DNA of 64,000 bases. Source: Rhizobium sp. Root482. Its GTDB lineage: Bacteria > Pseudomonadota > Alphaproteobacteria > Rhizobiales > Rhizobiaceae. The translations under genes were made by a program, and so were the position numbers. This document shows positions 19,240-28,339 of this stretch, piece by piece. The stretch is from positions 55,473-119,472 of the forward strand of contig NZ_LMFA01000004.1 of the NCBI RefSeq assembly GCF_001426565.1. Direction: 5' to 3'. The notes beneath the pieces were generated by a model. The model saw nothing but the letters and a program-made list of their open reading frames with translations, was not told the origin of the DNA and did no database searches. Every line of letters begins with the position of its first letter. Within the stretch, counting starts at the first letter, position 1.

Positions 19240-19731
19240 ATGACCGATACCGCATCCCCAGCCAATGGCGGCGCCGCCGAGAGCCCGTCCCTGAACATCC
19301 TGGCCCAGTACATCAAGGACCTTTCTTTCGAGAATCCGGGCGCACCGCGTTCGCTGCAGGCGCGCGACAAGGCGCCCGCGATCAACATCAATGTCAACGT
19401 CAATGCCAATCCGCTTTCGGAATCCGAGTTCGACGTCGTCCTGTCGCTGAACGCGGAAGCCAAGGATGGCGACAAGATGCTGTTCAATGTCGAGCTGTCC
19501 TATGGCGGCGTCTTCCGCGTCACCGGCTTCCCGCAGGAACACATGCTGCCGCTGCTGTTCATCGAATGCCCGCGCCTGCTGTTCCCCTTCGCCCGCCAGA
19601 TCGTTGCCGACGCGACGCGCAATGGCGGCTTCCCGCCGCTGATGATCGACCCGATCGATTTCGCGCAGATGTTCACCCAGCGCATGGCTGAGGAAAAGGT
19701 CCGTTCGCAGGTTTCCACGACGCCGAACTGA
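19240..19731 (+). CDS. secB: Protein-export chaperone SecB
   Basis: A 163-residue SecB. The start at 19240 ([10 protein letters not shown]) has GAAGGA at suitable spacing. Family features are [20 protein letters not shown] near residue 18, VNVNANPL, the [26 protein letters not shown] block, and [10 protein letters not shown]. The protein is a tetrameric cytosolic chaperone that keeps preproteins unfolded and delivers them to SecA. It is followed at once by an intrinsic terminator. It lies convergent with dnaQ, as in many alphaproteobacteria near the origin. Confidence 0.97.
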   Translation: MTDTASPANGGAAESPSLNILAQYIKDLSFENPGAPRSLQARDKAPAININVNVNANPLSESEFDVVLSLNAEAKDGDKMLFNVELSYGGVFRVTGFPQEHMLPLLFIECPRLLFPFARQIVADATRNGGFPPLMIDPIDFAQMFTQRMAEEKVRSQVSTTPN

Positions 19732-19758
19732 TCCGCTTTTTGAGAAGCCGTTTTATCG

Positions 19759-19785
19759 ATGCCCGGTTTCGACCGGGCATTTTTA
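19759..19785 (+). terminator. Rho-independent terminator of secB
   Basis: ATGCCCGGT (19759-19767), loop TTCG, then ACCGGGCAT (19772-19780), followed by TTTTATTT. The T-tract overlaps the stop codon of the convergent dnaQ gene. Confidence 0.85.
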
Positions 19786-20490
19786 TTTGACGTCCGAATA
19801 TTTCGCCCAGATCGCCTTTTCGCCCATCTTCGCCACCAGCGCGGCATGGGCTTCCACTTCCACGACGCTGAGGCGAGAGCCGAGCGGGCGCGGCCTTTGG
19901 CTGGCAGCGATGACGATATCGTCGGCCTCCGTTGCCCGGTCGCCGCCGTCGGCACTGGTGAGGCCGAGCGCCGTCTGCCGGCCGCCGATCAGTTCGATAT
20001 AGACTTCCGCCAGCAGTTCGGAATCGAGCAGCGCGCCGTGCTTGGTCCGGTGCGAATTGTCGACGCCATAACGGCGGCAGAGCGCATCGAGTGAATTTGG
20101 CCCCATCGGATGCTTGCGCCTTGCCAGCGCCAGCGTATCGGTGACGAGATCATTGGTGATTGCCGGCAGGCCGAGCCGCGCAAGCTCAGCATTGATGAAG
20201 CCCATGTCGAAGGTGGCATTATGCGCCACCCAGCGGGCATCGCCGAAGAAGCCGAGCAGTTCGTCGACGATCTCGGCGAAGCCCGGCTTGTCCTTCAGGG
20301 ATTCGTCGGAAATGCCGTGAACCGCCAAGGCATCCGGATGCACCTTTCGGTCGCCCGGATTGATATAGACATGAAAGGTCCGGCCGGTCGGGAAATGATT
20401 GTCGAGCTCTATGCCGCCGATTTCGATGACCCTGTCCAGGCGGTTGTCGAGGCCGGTCGTTTCCGTATCGAAAATGATTTCGCGCATCAT
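19783..20490 (-). CDS. dnaQ: DNA polymerase III epsilon subunit (3'-5' proofreading exonuclease)
   Basis: A 235-residue DEDDh exonuclease. Motifs are visible as Exo I FDTETTGLD (residues 7-15), Exo II in HNATFDMGFINAEL, and Exo III HGALLDSELLAEVY with the catalytic His. The C-terminal part is the extension that contacts the polymerase alpha subunit. The start ATG overlaps the coaE stop (ATGA); a second ATG follows immediately. The protein provides proofreading in the replicative holoenzyme. It is the last gene of maf-aroE-coaE-dnaQ, transcribed away from oriC. Confidence 0.96.
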   Translation of the reverse strand: MMREIIFDTETTGLDNRLDRVIEIGGIELDNHFPTGRTFHVYINPGDRKVHPDALAVHGISDESLKDKPGFAEIVDELLGFFGDARWVAHNATFDMGFINAELARLGLPAITNDLVTDTLALARRKHPMGPNSLDALCRRYGVDNSHRTKHGALLDSELLAEVYIELIGGRQTALGLTSADGGDRATEADDIVIAASQRPRPLGSRLSVVEVEAHAALVAKMGEKAIWAKYSDVK

Positions 20491-21080
20491 GGCCCCTTCT
20501 GGCTGGACAGCGTCCGGGCGATCGCCTCGACGTCCTGTCGGGCCGAATCAAGACCCTTGCCGGTATCGATGATGTAATCGGCTTTCACCCGTTTTTGAAC
20601 GTCGGGAACCTGGCGGGAGAGGAGAAGGGCGAATTTCTCCTCTGTCATCCCCGGTCTTTTCATCACCCGCTCCTTTTGTATGTCCGGATCGCAGGTGACG
20701 ACGACGACGGCATCGACACGGGCCTCGCCGCCGGTCTCGAAGAGAAGCGGGATATCGAGCACGACGAAGGGCGCGCCGGCATCCCGATGGCGCGCGAGAA
20801 ATTCCTGTTCCCTAGCGCGCACCAGCGGATGGACGATCGCCTCCAGCGTCTTGAACAAGGCCGGATCCTCGTTGAGCTGTCGCGACAATTCCTTTCGGTC
20901 GACTACGCCCGCCTTCGTCGATCCGGGAAAAGCCGCCTCGATCGGCGCGACGGCCTCGCCCTCGTAAAGCGCATGTACCACGGCATCGGCATCGTTCACC
21001 GGCACGCCGAGATCGGCAAACATCCGCGCCGTGGTGGATTTTCCCATGCCGATCGATCCGGTGAGGCCAAGAACGATCAT
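20487..21080 (-). CDS. coaE: Dephospho-CoA kinase
   Basis: A 197-residue P-loop kinase starting [20 protein letters not shown]. Walker [10 protein letters not shown] lies at residues 8-16, followed by the substrate motif VNDADAVVH, the LVRAREQEF helix, [12 protein letters not shown] and the LID arginines near [11 protein letters not shown]. It phosphorylates dephospho-CoA to CoA, the last step of CoA synthesis. The start overlaps the aroE stop and the stop overlaps the dnaQ start, each as ATGA, so the three genes are translationally coupled. Confidence 0.96.
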   Translation of the reverse strand: MIVLGLTGSIGMGKSTTARMFADLGVPVNDADAVVHALYEGEAVAPIEAAFPGSTKAGVVDRKELSRQLNEDPALFKTLEAIVHPLVRAREQEFLARHRDAGAPFVVLDIPLLFETGGEARVDAVVVVTCDPDIQKERVMKRPGMTEEKFALLLSRQVPDVQKRVKADYIIDTGKGLDSARQDVEAIARTLSSQKGP

Positions 21081-21937
21081 GTTGTCCGCGCCATGTCGTC
21101 GATGATGATCTGCCGCAGCGCCCGATCGACCACCGGTTTTTGGCCGAACCATTTTTCAAAGCCGGGGACCGCCTGATGCAGCAACATGCCGAGGCCATCG
21201 ACGGTCGTCAGTCCCTGCTCTTGGGCCTGCTTCAGGATCGGTGTCTTCAAGGGGACATAGACGATATCGGTCACCACGCCGTTTTCGCGCATGACCGTGA
21301 AATCGATCGGCGGCACCGGCGTTCCATCCATGCCGAGCGAGGTCGTGTTGATGAACAGACCGGCATCGCGCATCACCTCGCCCAGCGCCGGCATAGGCTG
21401 CGCATGCACGCTCGCGCCAAAACGGTCGGCAAGTTCGCGGGCGCGATCCAGCGTCCGGTTGACCACATGCACCGTGCCTATGCCGCGATCGCGCACCGCC
21501 TGGATGACGGCGCGGCTGGCACCGCCCGCTCCCAGGATGACGGCGGTGCTGCACGTGTCCCATCCAGGCGCCCGTTCGTCGAGATTGGCGGTGAAGCCGC
21601 GGCCGTCCGTATTGGTGGCATGAAGAAGCCCGTCTTCCCGCCACAGCGTATTCACCGCTCCGATTTCCCGGCTCAGTTCGTCCGGCCGATCGCACAGGGC
21701 AAAGGCCGTTTCCTTATGCGGGAGCGTTACATTGCCGCCGGTAAAGCCGGATTGTCCGGTTTTCAGTGAGGCGATGAAGTCGGAAAAATCCCCAGGCGAA
21801 ACCGCGTGGGCGCGATAAGAGCCCTCAAGTCCAAGCTGTTTCAGCCAATAGCCGTGAATCAAGGGCGAGCGGGAATGCTTGACCGGATAGCCGGTGACGA
21901 AGGCATGGTTAACAAATGTTTCACGTGAATCACGCAT
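21077..21937 (-). CDS. aroE: Shikimate dehydrogenase
   Basis: A 286-residue NADP-dependent enzyme of the shikimate pathway reducing 3-dehydroshikimate. The substrate domain shows [17 protein letters not shown] with the SxS motif, [10 protein letters not shown] with the catalytic Lys, and GAVNTLW with the NTDGRGF region. The cofactor domain has the GAGGASRAV dinucleotide loop and the [11 protein letters not shown] motif. The first codons overlap a parS-like palindrome (21917-21932), so the N-terminal residues DSRET are encoded by the site. The start overlaps the maf stop by 8 bp. Confidence 0.97.
   Translation of the reverse strand: MRDSRETFVNHAFVTGYPVKHSRSPLIHGYWLKQLGLEGSYRAHAVSPGDFSDFIASLKTGQSGFTGGNVTLPHKETAFALCDRPDELSREIGAVNTLWREDGLLHATNTDGRGFTANLDERAPGWDTCSTAVILGAGGASRAVIQAVRDRGIGTVHVVNRTLDRARELADRFGASVHAQPMPALGEVMRDAGLFINTTSLGMDGTPVPPIDFTVMRENGVVTDIVYVPLKTPILKQAQEQGLTTVDGLGMLLHQAVPGFEKWFGQKPVVDRALRQIIIDDMARTT
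21917..21932. promoter_or_regulatory. parS-like centromere site 1 (inside aroE)
   Basis: TGTTTCACGTGAATCA differs by one base from the widely conserved parS consensus TGTTNCACGTGAAACA. It lies in the first codons of aroE, 1.5 kb left of the origin segment and about 9 kb from parB. Confidence 0.8.
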
Positions 21938-22532
21938 CGATCACATTCAATTCCCTGAGTTTGGCAAGAAGCGGCAGCATGGGCAGGCCGAGGATGGTAA
22001 AATAATCGCCCTCGATTTTCTCGAACAGTTGGATGCCCTCGCCTTCCAGCTGATAGGCGCCAACGCTGGTCAGCGCTTTTTCGCCCACCCGGCACAGATG
22101 GGCCTCGACGAAGTTTTCACTCAACACTCGCACCGATAGACGTGCCGAGGATATGTGTTTCCAGAGCAGCTGGTTGCCGCGCGTAAGGACGATGGCGCTG
22201 TTCAGCTGATGCGTCTGCCCGGACAGGGAGAGGAGCGTGTCGCGTGCCTCATCCATATCCTTCGGCTTGTGATAGACACGCGCACCCAGAGACATCGTCT
22301 GGTCAGAGCCGATAATGATGGCATCGTCTGCGAAGGACGCGCCGACATCGCGGGCCTTTGCTTCGGCCAGCACCAGGGCGATCTCTTCCGGCATAAGACC
22401 TTTTTGCTCGATCTCCGCTTCGATCGCCCGTTCGTCGATCCCTGCCGCCTTCGCCTGGAAGGTGATGCCGGCATTTTCCAGGAGCTGGCGTCGAAATAGG
22501 CTTGCCGATGCAAGGATGAGGGAAGTTGTCAT
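21930..22532 (-). CDS. maf: Maf-like nucleotide pyrophosphatase
   Basis: A 200-residue Maf/Ham1-fold protein. The start at 22532 ([18 protein letters not shown]) has AGGA 7 nt upstream. Signature elements are LASAS near residue 6, the EAKARDVG helix, the [10 protein letters not shown] metal/phosphate region, HKPKDMDEA, and [29 protein letters not shown]. Maf proteins hydrolyse canonical or modified nucleoside triphosphates and can affect cell division. It is the second leftward gene after the origin and overlaps aroE by 8 bp. Confidence 0.93.
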   Translation of the reverse strand: MTTSLILASASLFRRQLLENAGITFQAKAAGIDERAIEAEIEQKGLMPEEIALVLAEAKARDVGASFADDAIIIGSDQTMSLGARVYHKPKDMDEARDTLLSLSGQTHQLNSAIVLTRGNQLLWKHISSARLSVRVLSENFVEAHLCRVGEKALTSVGAYQLEGEGIQLFEKIEGDYFTILGLPMLPLLAKLRELNVIDA

Positions 22533-22558
22533 GGGCATGTCCTGTTTCTTTAGCCGCC

Positions 22559-23380
22559 TTAGCGCAGCCTTGGCCGTAGGGCAACGATCGCCGCGGCGGT
22601 CTCCTCGATCGACCGGCGCGTCACGTCGATCATCGGCCAGTTGTTGCGGCTGCAGAGTGACCGTGCATATTTGAGTTCCTCGGAAATCGACGCCCTGTCG
22701 GTATAGTCGTCGCCATGGAAGCCCTGCGTGGTGCCGAGCACCCGGTGCTGGCGCACCTGCGAAATCCGGTCGGCCGTTGCAATCAGGCCGACCACCAGCG
22801 GCTTCGTCGCCTCCAGCAATCGCTCCGGCAGCGGCACGCCGGGAACGATCGGAATATTGGCGGTGCGGATGCCGCGATTGGCAAGATAGATGCTGGTCGG
22901 TGTCTTCGAAGTACGGCTGATGCCGACGAGCACGACATCGGCATCATCGAAATCCGCCGGCAACTGGCCGTCATCATGGTCCATGGTGAAATTCAGCGCG
23001 TCGATGCGGGCAAAATAATCGGCATCCATGACATGCTGGGCGCCGGAGCGGCGGCGTGATGCGGTGCCCAGATAGGACTGGAAGAGATCGATGATCGGTT
23101 CCAGCACCGAGACGCAGGGCAGGCCCATCTCCTTGCAACCGGCATCGATGATATCGGCAAGCTCGCGATCGACGATCGTATAGAGCACGATGCCCGGCGC
23201 GCCATCCACCGCCTCCATCACCTGGGCAAGCTGCTTGCGGTTGCGGATCAGCGGATAGACATGCTCCAGCGCATGCGCGGACTGGAACTGCGCCGCCGCC
23301 GCCCTGCCTGCCGCAATCAGCGTCTCGCCTGTCGAATCGGAGATCAGATGCAGGTGGAAATAGTTTTTCTGGTTCTCCAC
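22559..23380 (-). CDS. ppsR: Pyruvate,phosphate dikinase regulatory protein (DUF299 bifunctional kinase/pyrophosphorylase)
   Basis: A 273-residue DUF299 protein. The N-terminal [13 protein letters not shown] motif, [21 protein letters not shown] with the P-loop-like segment (about residues 152-165), and [10 protein letters not shown] are characteristic. The family uses ADP to phosphorylate, and phosphate to dephosphorylate, a Thr of pyruvate phosphate dikinase or PEP synthase. It is the first leftward gene from the origin segment. The choice between PPDK and PpsA as the target cannot be made here, because neither is in the window. Confidence 0.93.
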   Translation of the reverse strand: MENQKNYFHLHLISDSTGETLIAAGRAAAAQFQSAHALEHVYPLIRNRKQLAQVMEAVDGAPGIVLYTIVDRELADIIDAGCKEMGLPCVSVLEPIIDLFQSYLGTASRRRSGAQHVMDADYFARIDALNFTMDHDDGQLPADFDDADVVLVGISRTSKTPTSIYLANRGIRTANIPIVPGVPLPERLLEATKPLVVGLIATADRISQVRQHRVLGTTQGFHGDDYTDRASISEELKYARSLCSRNNWPMIDVTRRSIEETAAAIVALRPRLR

Positions 23381-23784
23381 GCTATTCTCCGGGGGGTGTT
23401 GATAAACCGGGACGGGCCAAGCTAAGGGCCGGCCGGGTTCGAAGGCAAGGGGAAAACCGGCGAGTTATTCACAATTGCCATTTTCGGGAGACGGAAAATT
23501 CGCCTCTGTGAACAAGACTCATGAGAGGACAAAGTGTCACGTTCATCCACATCCTGTCCACAGAACGGCATAGGTGTGGCATAGAGGCCAAAGATTTGAA
23601 TCCGATCGGCTTTTTCAAAAAATCCACGAAGTTTTCAGCAGACCCGCAAAATCATTGCGCAGAGTTGCTCGAACAGGAACGGATGTGGAAAAGGACGGGA
23701 GGGATTTTAATCCTTGATAGTCACCGACTCTAAGAAATAGAAGCCTTAGATATAGATATATTTTAAGATGGGAGAACATATCCG
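23381..23784. other. oriC: Probable chromosomal replication origin (oriC)
   Basis: A 404-bp intergenic segment between divergent ppsR and hemE. DnaA-box-like 9-mers are TTATTCACA at 23465-23473, TTGTTCACA on the minus strand at 23507-23515, TCATCCACA at 23543-23551, CTGTCCACA at 23554-23562, and TTTTCCACA on the minus strand at 23684-23692. GANTC sites occur at 23516, 23598 and 23726. An AT-rich tract runs 23731-23770 beside hemE. Chromosomal origins of Rhizobiaceae and Caulobacter lie next to hemE, and genes diverge from this point. A 70-codon open frame at 23521-23733 is considered spurious. Confidence 0.88.
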
Positions 23785-24819
23785 GTGAGTGCGCAAAGCC
23801 GAAAGGTGCTACAGGTGTTGAAGGGCGAAACGCTCTCGCCTCCCCCGATCTGGCTGATGCGGCAGGCAGGACGCTATCTCCCGGAATATCGACAGACGCG
23901 GAAACAGGCCGGCAGTTTCCTCGATCTCTGTTATTCGCCCGAAATGGCGGTGGAAGTAACCCTGCAGCCGATCCGCCGTTATGGCTTTGATGCGGCCATC
24001 CTCTTCTCGGATATTCTGGTCATTCCAGATGCCTTGAAGCGCAATGTGCGGTTCGAGGAAGGGCACGGGCCGCGCATGGATCCGATTGCTGCCGAAGAGA
24101 TTGGCAAGCTCGACGTGAAGCCTGTCTCTTCGCATCTGCGGCCCGTGATCGAAACGGTTGCCCGCCTGCGGCAGGAACTACCGGTGGAAACGACCCTGCT
24201 CGGCTTCTGTGGCGCGCCCTGGACGGTGGCGACCTATATGATCGCCGGACAGGGAACGCCGGACCAGGCACCGGCACGGTTGTTCGCCTATCGGCATCCC
24301 AAAGAATTCGACCGGCTGCTCGCCCTCCTTGCCGATGTTTCCGCCGATTACCTGGTCGAGCAGATTGATGCCGGCGCCGATGCGGTTCAGATCTTCGATA
24401 GCTGGGCGGGCGTTCTCGGCGAAAGCGAGTTCAAGCGTTATGCCGTGGAGCCCGTCCGTCGGATGATCGACAGTGTCAGAGCCCGCCGCCCACAAGCAAA
24501 GATCATCGCCTTTGCCAAGGGCGCCGGGATTCTGCTCAAGGATTACCGCCAGGCGACGCGCGCCGATTCGATCGGTCTCGATTGGTCGGTGCCACTTTCC
24601 TTTGCCGCCGAGTTGCAGAAGGACGGGCCGGTCCAGGGCAATCTCGACCCGATGCGAGTGGTGGCGGGTGGACAGGCGCTGGACGAGGGGATCGACGCGA
24701 TCCTGCAGCGCCTCGGTCATGGTCCGCTGATCTTCAATCTCGGCCATGGCATTACCCCGCAGGCGGACCCTGACCATGTCTCGCGGCTGGTCGCGCGGGT
24801 GCGCGGGACGAGCGCATGA
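23785..24819 (+). CDS. hemE: Uroporphyrinogen decarboxylase
   Basis: A 344-residue enzyme of haem synthesis that decarboxylates uroporphyrinogen III to coproporphyrinogen III. The substrate signature [16 protein letters not shown] lies near residue 21, with [33 protein letters not shown] and GNLDPM further on. Translation starts at GTG 23785 after GGGAG. It is the first rightward gene from the origin segment, and its stop overlaps the hemJ start (ATGA). The start has no in-frame ATG alternative nearby. Confidence 0.97.
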   Translation: MSAQSRKVLQVLKGETLSPPPIWLMRQAGRYLPEYRQTRKQAGSFLDLCYSPEMAVEVTLQPIRRYGFDAAILFSDILVIPDALKRNVRFEEGHGPRMDPIAAEEIGKLDVKPVSSHLRPVIETVARLRQELPVETTLLGFCGAPWTVATYMIAGQGTPDQAPARLFAYRHPKEFDRLLALLADVSADYLVEQIDAGADAVQIFDSWAGVLGESEFKRYAVEPVRRMIDSVRARRPQAKIIAFAKGAGILLKDYRQATRADSIGLDWSVPLSFAAELQKDGPVQGNLDPMRVVAGGQALDEGIDAILQRLGHGPLIFNLGHGITPQADPDHVSRLVARVRGTSA

Positions 24820-25355
24820 GCGAGCGGCAAACCGACAGCGCGCCCGGAAGACGGGCCCGCTTGCGCGCCTTTGTCGCGATCAGCCTTTTCGTTGCGCTTC
24901 TGGCCGGGCTCTTGCTGTTTAAGCCGGACGACCTCTATCTCTGGATCAAGGCCCTGCACATCATCGCCGTCATGTCCTGGATGGCGGCGCTGCTCTACAT
25001 GCCTCGCCTGTTCATCTACCACACCGACGCGGCGCCGGGATCGGAGCAGTCGGAAACCTTCAAGATGATGGAGCAGCGGCTTTTGAAGGTGATCATGAAT
25101 CCGGCGATGATGATCAGCTGGGGACTTGGCCTCTACCTCGCCTGGACGGTCTACGGCTTCCAGGGCGGCTGGCTGCATGCCAAGCTGCTGTTTGTCGTTC
25201 TTCTGACCGGCGTCCATATGCGGTTCAGCCGCGCGGTACGGGCCTTCGGGCGCGACGAGAACACCCGCTCGGCGCGTTATTGGCGGCTGATGAACGAGGC
25301 TCCGACGCTCTTGATGATCCTCATCGTCATCATGGCCGTGGTGAAACCTTTTTGA
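24816..25355 (+). CDS. hemJ: Protoporphyrinogen IX oxidase HemJ
   Basis: A 179-residue membrane protein of the UPF0093/HemJ family with about five helices. Conserved family features are the [24 protein letters not shown] stretch with a key His and Arg (about residues 47-69), [13 protein letters not shown], the [15 protein letters not shown] helix, and [17 protein letters not shown] at the C-terminus. HemJ oxidises protoporphyrinogen IX and probably carries a haem b. Coupling to hemE by ATGA fits a haem operon. A long hydrophilic N-terminus precedes the first helix. Confidence 0.95.
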   Translation: MSERQTDSAPGRRARLRAFVAISLFVALLAGLLLFKPDDLYLWIKALHIIAVMSWMAALLYMPRLFIYHTDAAPGSEQSETFKMMEQRLLKVIMNPAMMISWGLGLYLAWTVYGFQGGWLHAKLLFVVLLTGVHMRFSRAVRAFGRDENTRSARYWRLMNEAPTLLMILIVIMAVVKPF

Positions 25356-25458
25356 ATCTGCGACGTTGATGGATGAAACGACCGGTTATTTCGCCAGACC
25401 CCTTGCGGCGCATCGAGTGAAACGCTATTTTCGCGCCATCTCCTCTTTCGTGGCATGT

Positions 25459-25468
25459 GTAACGTTAC
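25459..25468. promoter_or_regulatory. Palindrome GTAACGTTAC in the rho leader
   Basis: A perfect 10-bp palindrome lies 71 bp upstream of the rho start, in a 183-bp gap that otherwise holds only an unassigned leader. It may be an operator or part of the promoter. Rho genes are often autoregulated through their leader. The evidence is limited to the symmetry. Confidence 0.3.
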
Positions 25469-25538
25469 GAGCCTGCCCCCTCGGCAGCTCCCCAACACGC
25501 CGACCTTCCATTCCGATTTCCTAGTGTGGTCCCCCTTC

Positions 25539-26804
25539 ATGGCTGAAATGAAGCTACAAGAACTTAAGAACAAATCCGCGACCGATCTCCTGGCGTTTGC
25601 CGAGCAGGTCGAGGTCGAGAACGCCAGTGTCATGCGCAAGCAGGAACTGATGTTCGCGATCCTGAAAATGCTGGCCAGCCAGGATGTCGAGATCATCGGT
25701 GAAGGCGTCGTCGAAGTGCTGCAGGATGGTTTCGGCTTCCTGCGCTCAGCCAATGCCAATTATCTGCCCGGCCCCGACGATATCTACATTTCCCCCTCGC
25801 AGATCCGCCGCTTCTCGCTGAAAACCGGCGATACGGTCGAAGGCCCGATCCGCGGACCGAAGGAGGGCGAACGTTATTTCGCGCTCCTCAAGGTCAACAC
25901 GATCAATTTCGAGGATCCGGAAAAGATCCGCCACAAGGTCCATTTCGACAATCTGACGCCGCTCTATCCGAACGAGCGCTTCAAGATGGAGCTCGAGGTT
26001 CCCACTTCAAAGGACCTTTCCGCCCGCGTCATCGACCTGATCGCGCCGCTCGGCAAGGGCCAGCGCGGCCTGATCGTCGCACCGCCGCGCACCGGTAAGA
26101 CCGTTCTCCTGCAGAACATCGCCCATTCGATCACCGCCAACCATCCGGAATGCTACCTGATCGTGCTGTTGATCGACGAGCGGCCCGAGGAAGTCACCGA
26201 CATGCAGCGCTCGGTCAAGGGCGAGGTCGTCTCCTCGACCTTCGACGAGCCGGCCACGCGCCACGTGCAGGTTGCTGAAATGGTCATCGAGAAGGCCAAG
26301 CGCCTGGTCGAACACGGCCGCGATGTCGTCATCCTGCTCGATTCGATCACCCGCCTCGGCCGCGCCTACAACACCGTCGTTCCGTCGTCTGGCAAGGTCC
26401 TGACGGGCGGTGTCGATGCCAATGCCCTGCAGCGGCCGAAGCGCTTCTTTGGCGCCGCCCGCAATATAGAGGAAGGCGGCTCGCTGACGATCATTGCTAC
26501 CGCCCTCATCGATACCGGCAGCCGCATGGACGAAGTGATCTTCGAAGAGTTCAAGGGCACCGGCAATTCCGAAATCGTGCTCGATCGTAAGGTCGCCGAC
26601 AAGCGCATCTTCCCGTCGATGGATATTCTCAAATCCGGTACCCGCAAGGAAGACCTGCTCGTGCCGCGCCAGGATCTGCAGAAGATCTTCGTCCTGCGCC
26701 GCATCCTTGCGCCGATGGGAACGACGGACGCGATCGAATTCCTGATCGACAAGCTGAAACAGACCAAGACGAACGGCGATTTCTTCGACTCGATGAACAC
26801 CTGA
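25539..26804 (+). CDS. rho: Transcription termination factor Rho
   Basis: A 421-residue Rho. The N-terminal domain starts [22 protein letters not shown]. The RNA-binding domain has the [11 protein letters not shown]-like motif (about residue 64). The ATPase domain has Walker A APPRTGKT near 181, the [14 protein letters not shown]alker B region, the Q-loop [13 protein letters not shown], and the R-loop near [15 protein letters not shown]. The start matches family length, but no good Shine-Dalgarno sequence precedes it (GGTCCCCCTTC), so translation may be controlled. A terminator follows closely. Confidence 0.97.
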   Translation: MAEMKLQELKNKSATDLLAFAEQVEVENASVMRKQELMFAILKMLASQDVEIIGEGVVEVLQDGFGFLRSANANYLPGPDDIYISPSQIRRFSLKTGDTVEGPIRGPKEGERYFALLKVNTINFEDPEKIRHKVHFDNLTPLYPNERFKMELEVPTSKDLSARVIDLIAPLGKGQRGLIVAPPRTGKTVLLQNIAHSITANHPECYLIVLLIDERPEEVTDMQRSVKGEVVSSTFDEPATRHVQVAEMVIEKAKRLVEHGRDVVILLDSITRLGRAYNTVVPSSGKVLTGGVDANALQRPKRFFGAARNIEEGGSLTIIATALIDTGSRMDEVIFEEFKGTGNSEIVLDRKVADKRIFPSMDILKSGTRKEDLLVPRQDLQKIFVLRRILAPMGTTDAIEFLIDKLKQTKTNGDFFDSMNT

Positions 26805-26827
26805 TCGGGGCGAACATCGTCGTGCGG

Positions 26828-26858
26828 AGCCCAGGCCTGTCCTGGGCTTTTGCATTTC
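26828..26858 (+). terminator. Rho-independent terminator downstream of rho
   Basis: AGCCCAGG (26828-26835), loop CCTGT, CCTGGGCT (26841-26848), followed by TTTGCATTTC. It lies 24 bp past the rho stop codon. Confidence 0.8.
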
Positions 26859-26949
26859 TGAAGTCGATCTTTACCCGGATTCATTGATCTCAGCGGTGAT
26901 GCGGAGGCGACTGCCGTTGGAGATCACGAACCACGACCGGAGCCAGGCC

Positions 26950-28269
26950 ATGGCCGATACGATCTACGCGCTTTCCTCCGGCAGCCTGCCGGCAGGTGTG
27001 GGCGTCATTCGCATCAGCGGACCGCAGACACGTACGACGCTGCAGGCTATCTGCGGGACAGTTCCCGTCGCCCGGCAAGCCACGCTCAGGTCGATTCGTG
27101 GCCGAAACGGTGAAATGCTCGACCAGGGCCTCGTCTTGTTCTTCGCGGCCCCCGCCTCCTTCACGGGAGAGGATTGCGCGGAGCTGCAGGTTCATGGCGG
27201 AAGGGCAGTCGTGGAGGCGATCCTGCGGGAACTCTCGGCCGTGACGGGCCTGCGGCATGCGGAGCCCGGAGAGTTTTCCAGGCGCGCCTTTCACAATGGC
27301 AAGCTCGACCTTGTCGAAGTGGAGGGCCTCGCCGATCTGATCGCCGCTGAAACCGAAATGCAGCGGCGCTTGGCACAGGAACATTCCAGCGGCCGGCTCT
27401 CCGATCTTTACGGGAACTGGGCGCGCCGCCTGGTTCACGCAAGGGCGATGATCGAGGCCGAACTGGATTTTGCCGACGAGGACGATGTGCCTGGATCGGT
27501 GGCTGAGCAGATCTGGTCCGATATGCAGAAGCTTCGAAGTGAAATCGATCAGCACTTGGCCGGTGCCGGCCTTGCCGAAATCATCCGGGATGGGCTGAAA
27601 ATCGTCATCGTCGGCGAGCCAAATGTTGGAAAGTCTAGTCTTCTCAATAGCTTGGCTAAGCGGGATATCGCCATCGTCACCGACATAGCCGGTACAACGC
27701 GCGATGTCATTTCGGTGGACCTTTCCTTAGCCGGATTCAGTGTCCGGCTGTTCGATACGGCCGGTCTGCGTGAAACTCGGGATCGGGTCGAGCAGGAAGG
27801 GATTCGCCGTGCCTATGCGACGCTGGAACAGGCAGATCTCATTCTCTTGCTTGCCGATCGGCCGGACGGTTTTCCGATGGATGTGACGGGAGCCGCCGCG
27901 AAGCCGGTTCTGCGCGTTGGAACAAAGATTGATCGCGATCCCGAACTATGGGATAAGGCGGCGGCTGATATATTGATATCGACGGCGACAGGCCAGGGTG
28001 TAGATGGACTGATATCGGCGATCACGAAATTCCTTCCTGATCTCTCGGAAAGCTCGGCTCTTTCGCTGCCAACGCGAAAGCGGCATGTCAGTTGCCTGAA
28101 GCAGGCAAAGGACGCGATTGAACTCAGCCTGTTGCATGACGATCGCGGACTGGATATTCAGGCCGAATATTTGCGACAGGCGGGCGATGCGCTTGGCCGG
28201 ATCACTGGCAGAGTGGATGTTGAAGATTTGCTCGACGTTATCTTCTCGCAGTTTTGCATCGGCAAGTAG
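26950..28269 (+). CDS. mnmE: tRNA modification GTPase MnmE
   Basis: A 439-residue protein with the formyl-THF-binding N-terminal domain (MADTIYALSSG, GVGVIRISGP), a helical domain, and an inserted G domain. G1 is GEPNVGKSSLLNSL (near residue 220), with TDIAGTTRD and DTAGLRET following. The C-terminus is CIGK with the catalytic Cys. The start at 26950 follows GGAGCCAGG; the upstream frame from 26884 is not used. With MnmG it installs the carboxymethylaminomethyl group at U34 of certain tRNAs. The adjacent mnmG gene fits the complex. Confidence 0.96.
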   Translation: MADTIYALSSGSLPAGVGVIRISGPQTRTTLQAICGTVPVARQATLRSIRGRNGEMLDQGLVLFFAAPASFTGEDCAELQVHGGRAVVEAILRELSAVTGLRHAEPGEFSRRAFHNGKLDLVEVEGLADLIAAETEMQRRLAQEHSSGRLSDLYGNWARRLVHARAMIEAELDFADEDDVPGSVAEQIWSDMQKLRSEIDQHLAGAGLAEIIRDGLKIVIVGEPNVGKSSLLNSLAKRDIAIVTDIAGTTRDVISVDLSLAGFSVRLFDTAGLRETRDRVEQEGIRRAYATLEQADLILLLADRPDGFPMDVTGAAAKPVLRVGTKIDRDPELWDKAAADILISTATGQGVDGLISAITKFLPDLSESSALSLPTRKRHVSCLKQAKDAIELSLLHDDRGLDIQAEYLRQAGDALGRITGRVDVEDLLDVIFSQFCIGK

Positions 28270-28300
28270 CATTGTTACAATCTCAGCGAGTCGTGGCGCA

Positions 28301-28316
28301 TGTTTCACGTGAAACG
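28301..28316. promoter_or_regulatory. parS-like centromere site 2 (between mnmE and mnmG)
   Basis: TGTTTCACGTGAAACG matches 15 of 16 positions of the parS consensus. It lies in the 70-bp gap upstream of mnmG, 2.6 kb from parA. It is one of the two best sites in the window. Confidence 0.88.
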
Positions 28317-28339
28317 ATTCGTGTCGATGGAGACAGACT

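Noticed and set aside
23521..23733. 70-codon open frame in the origin segment
   Set aside because: Covers the DnaA-box and GANTC cluster, lacks a ribosome-binding site and resembles no protein known to me.
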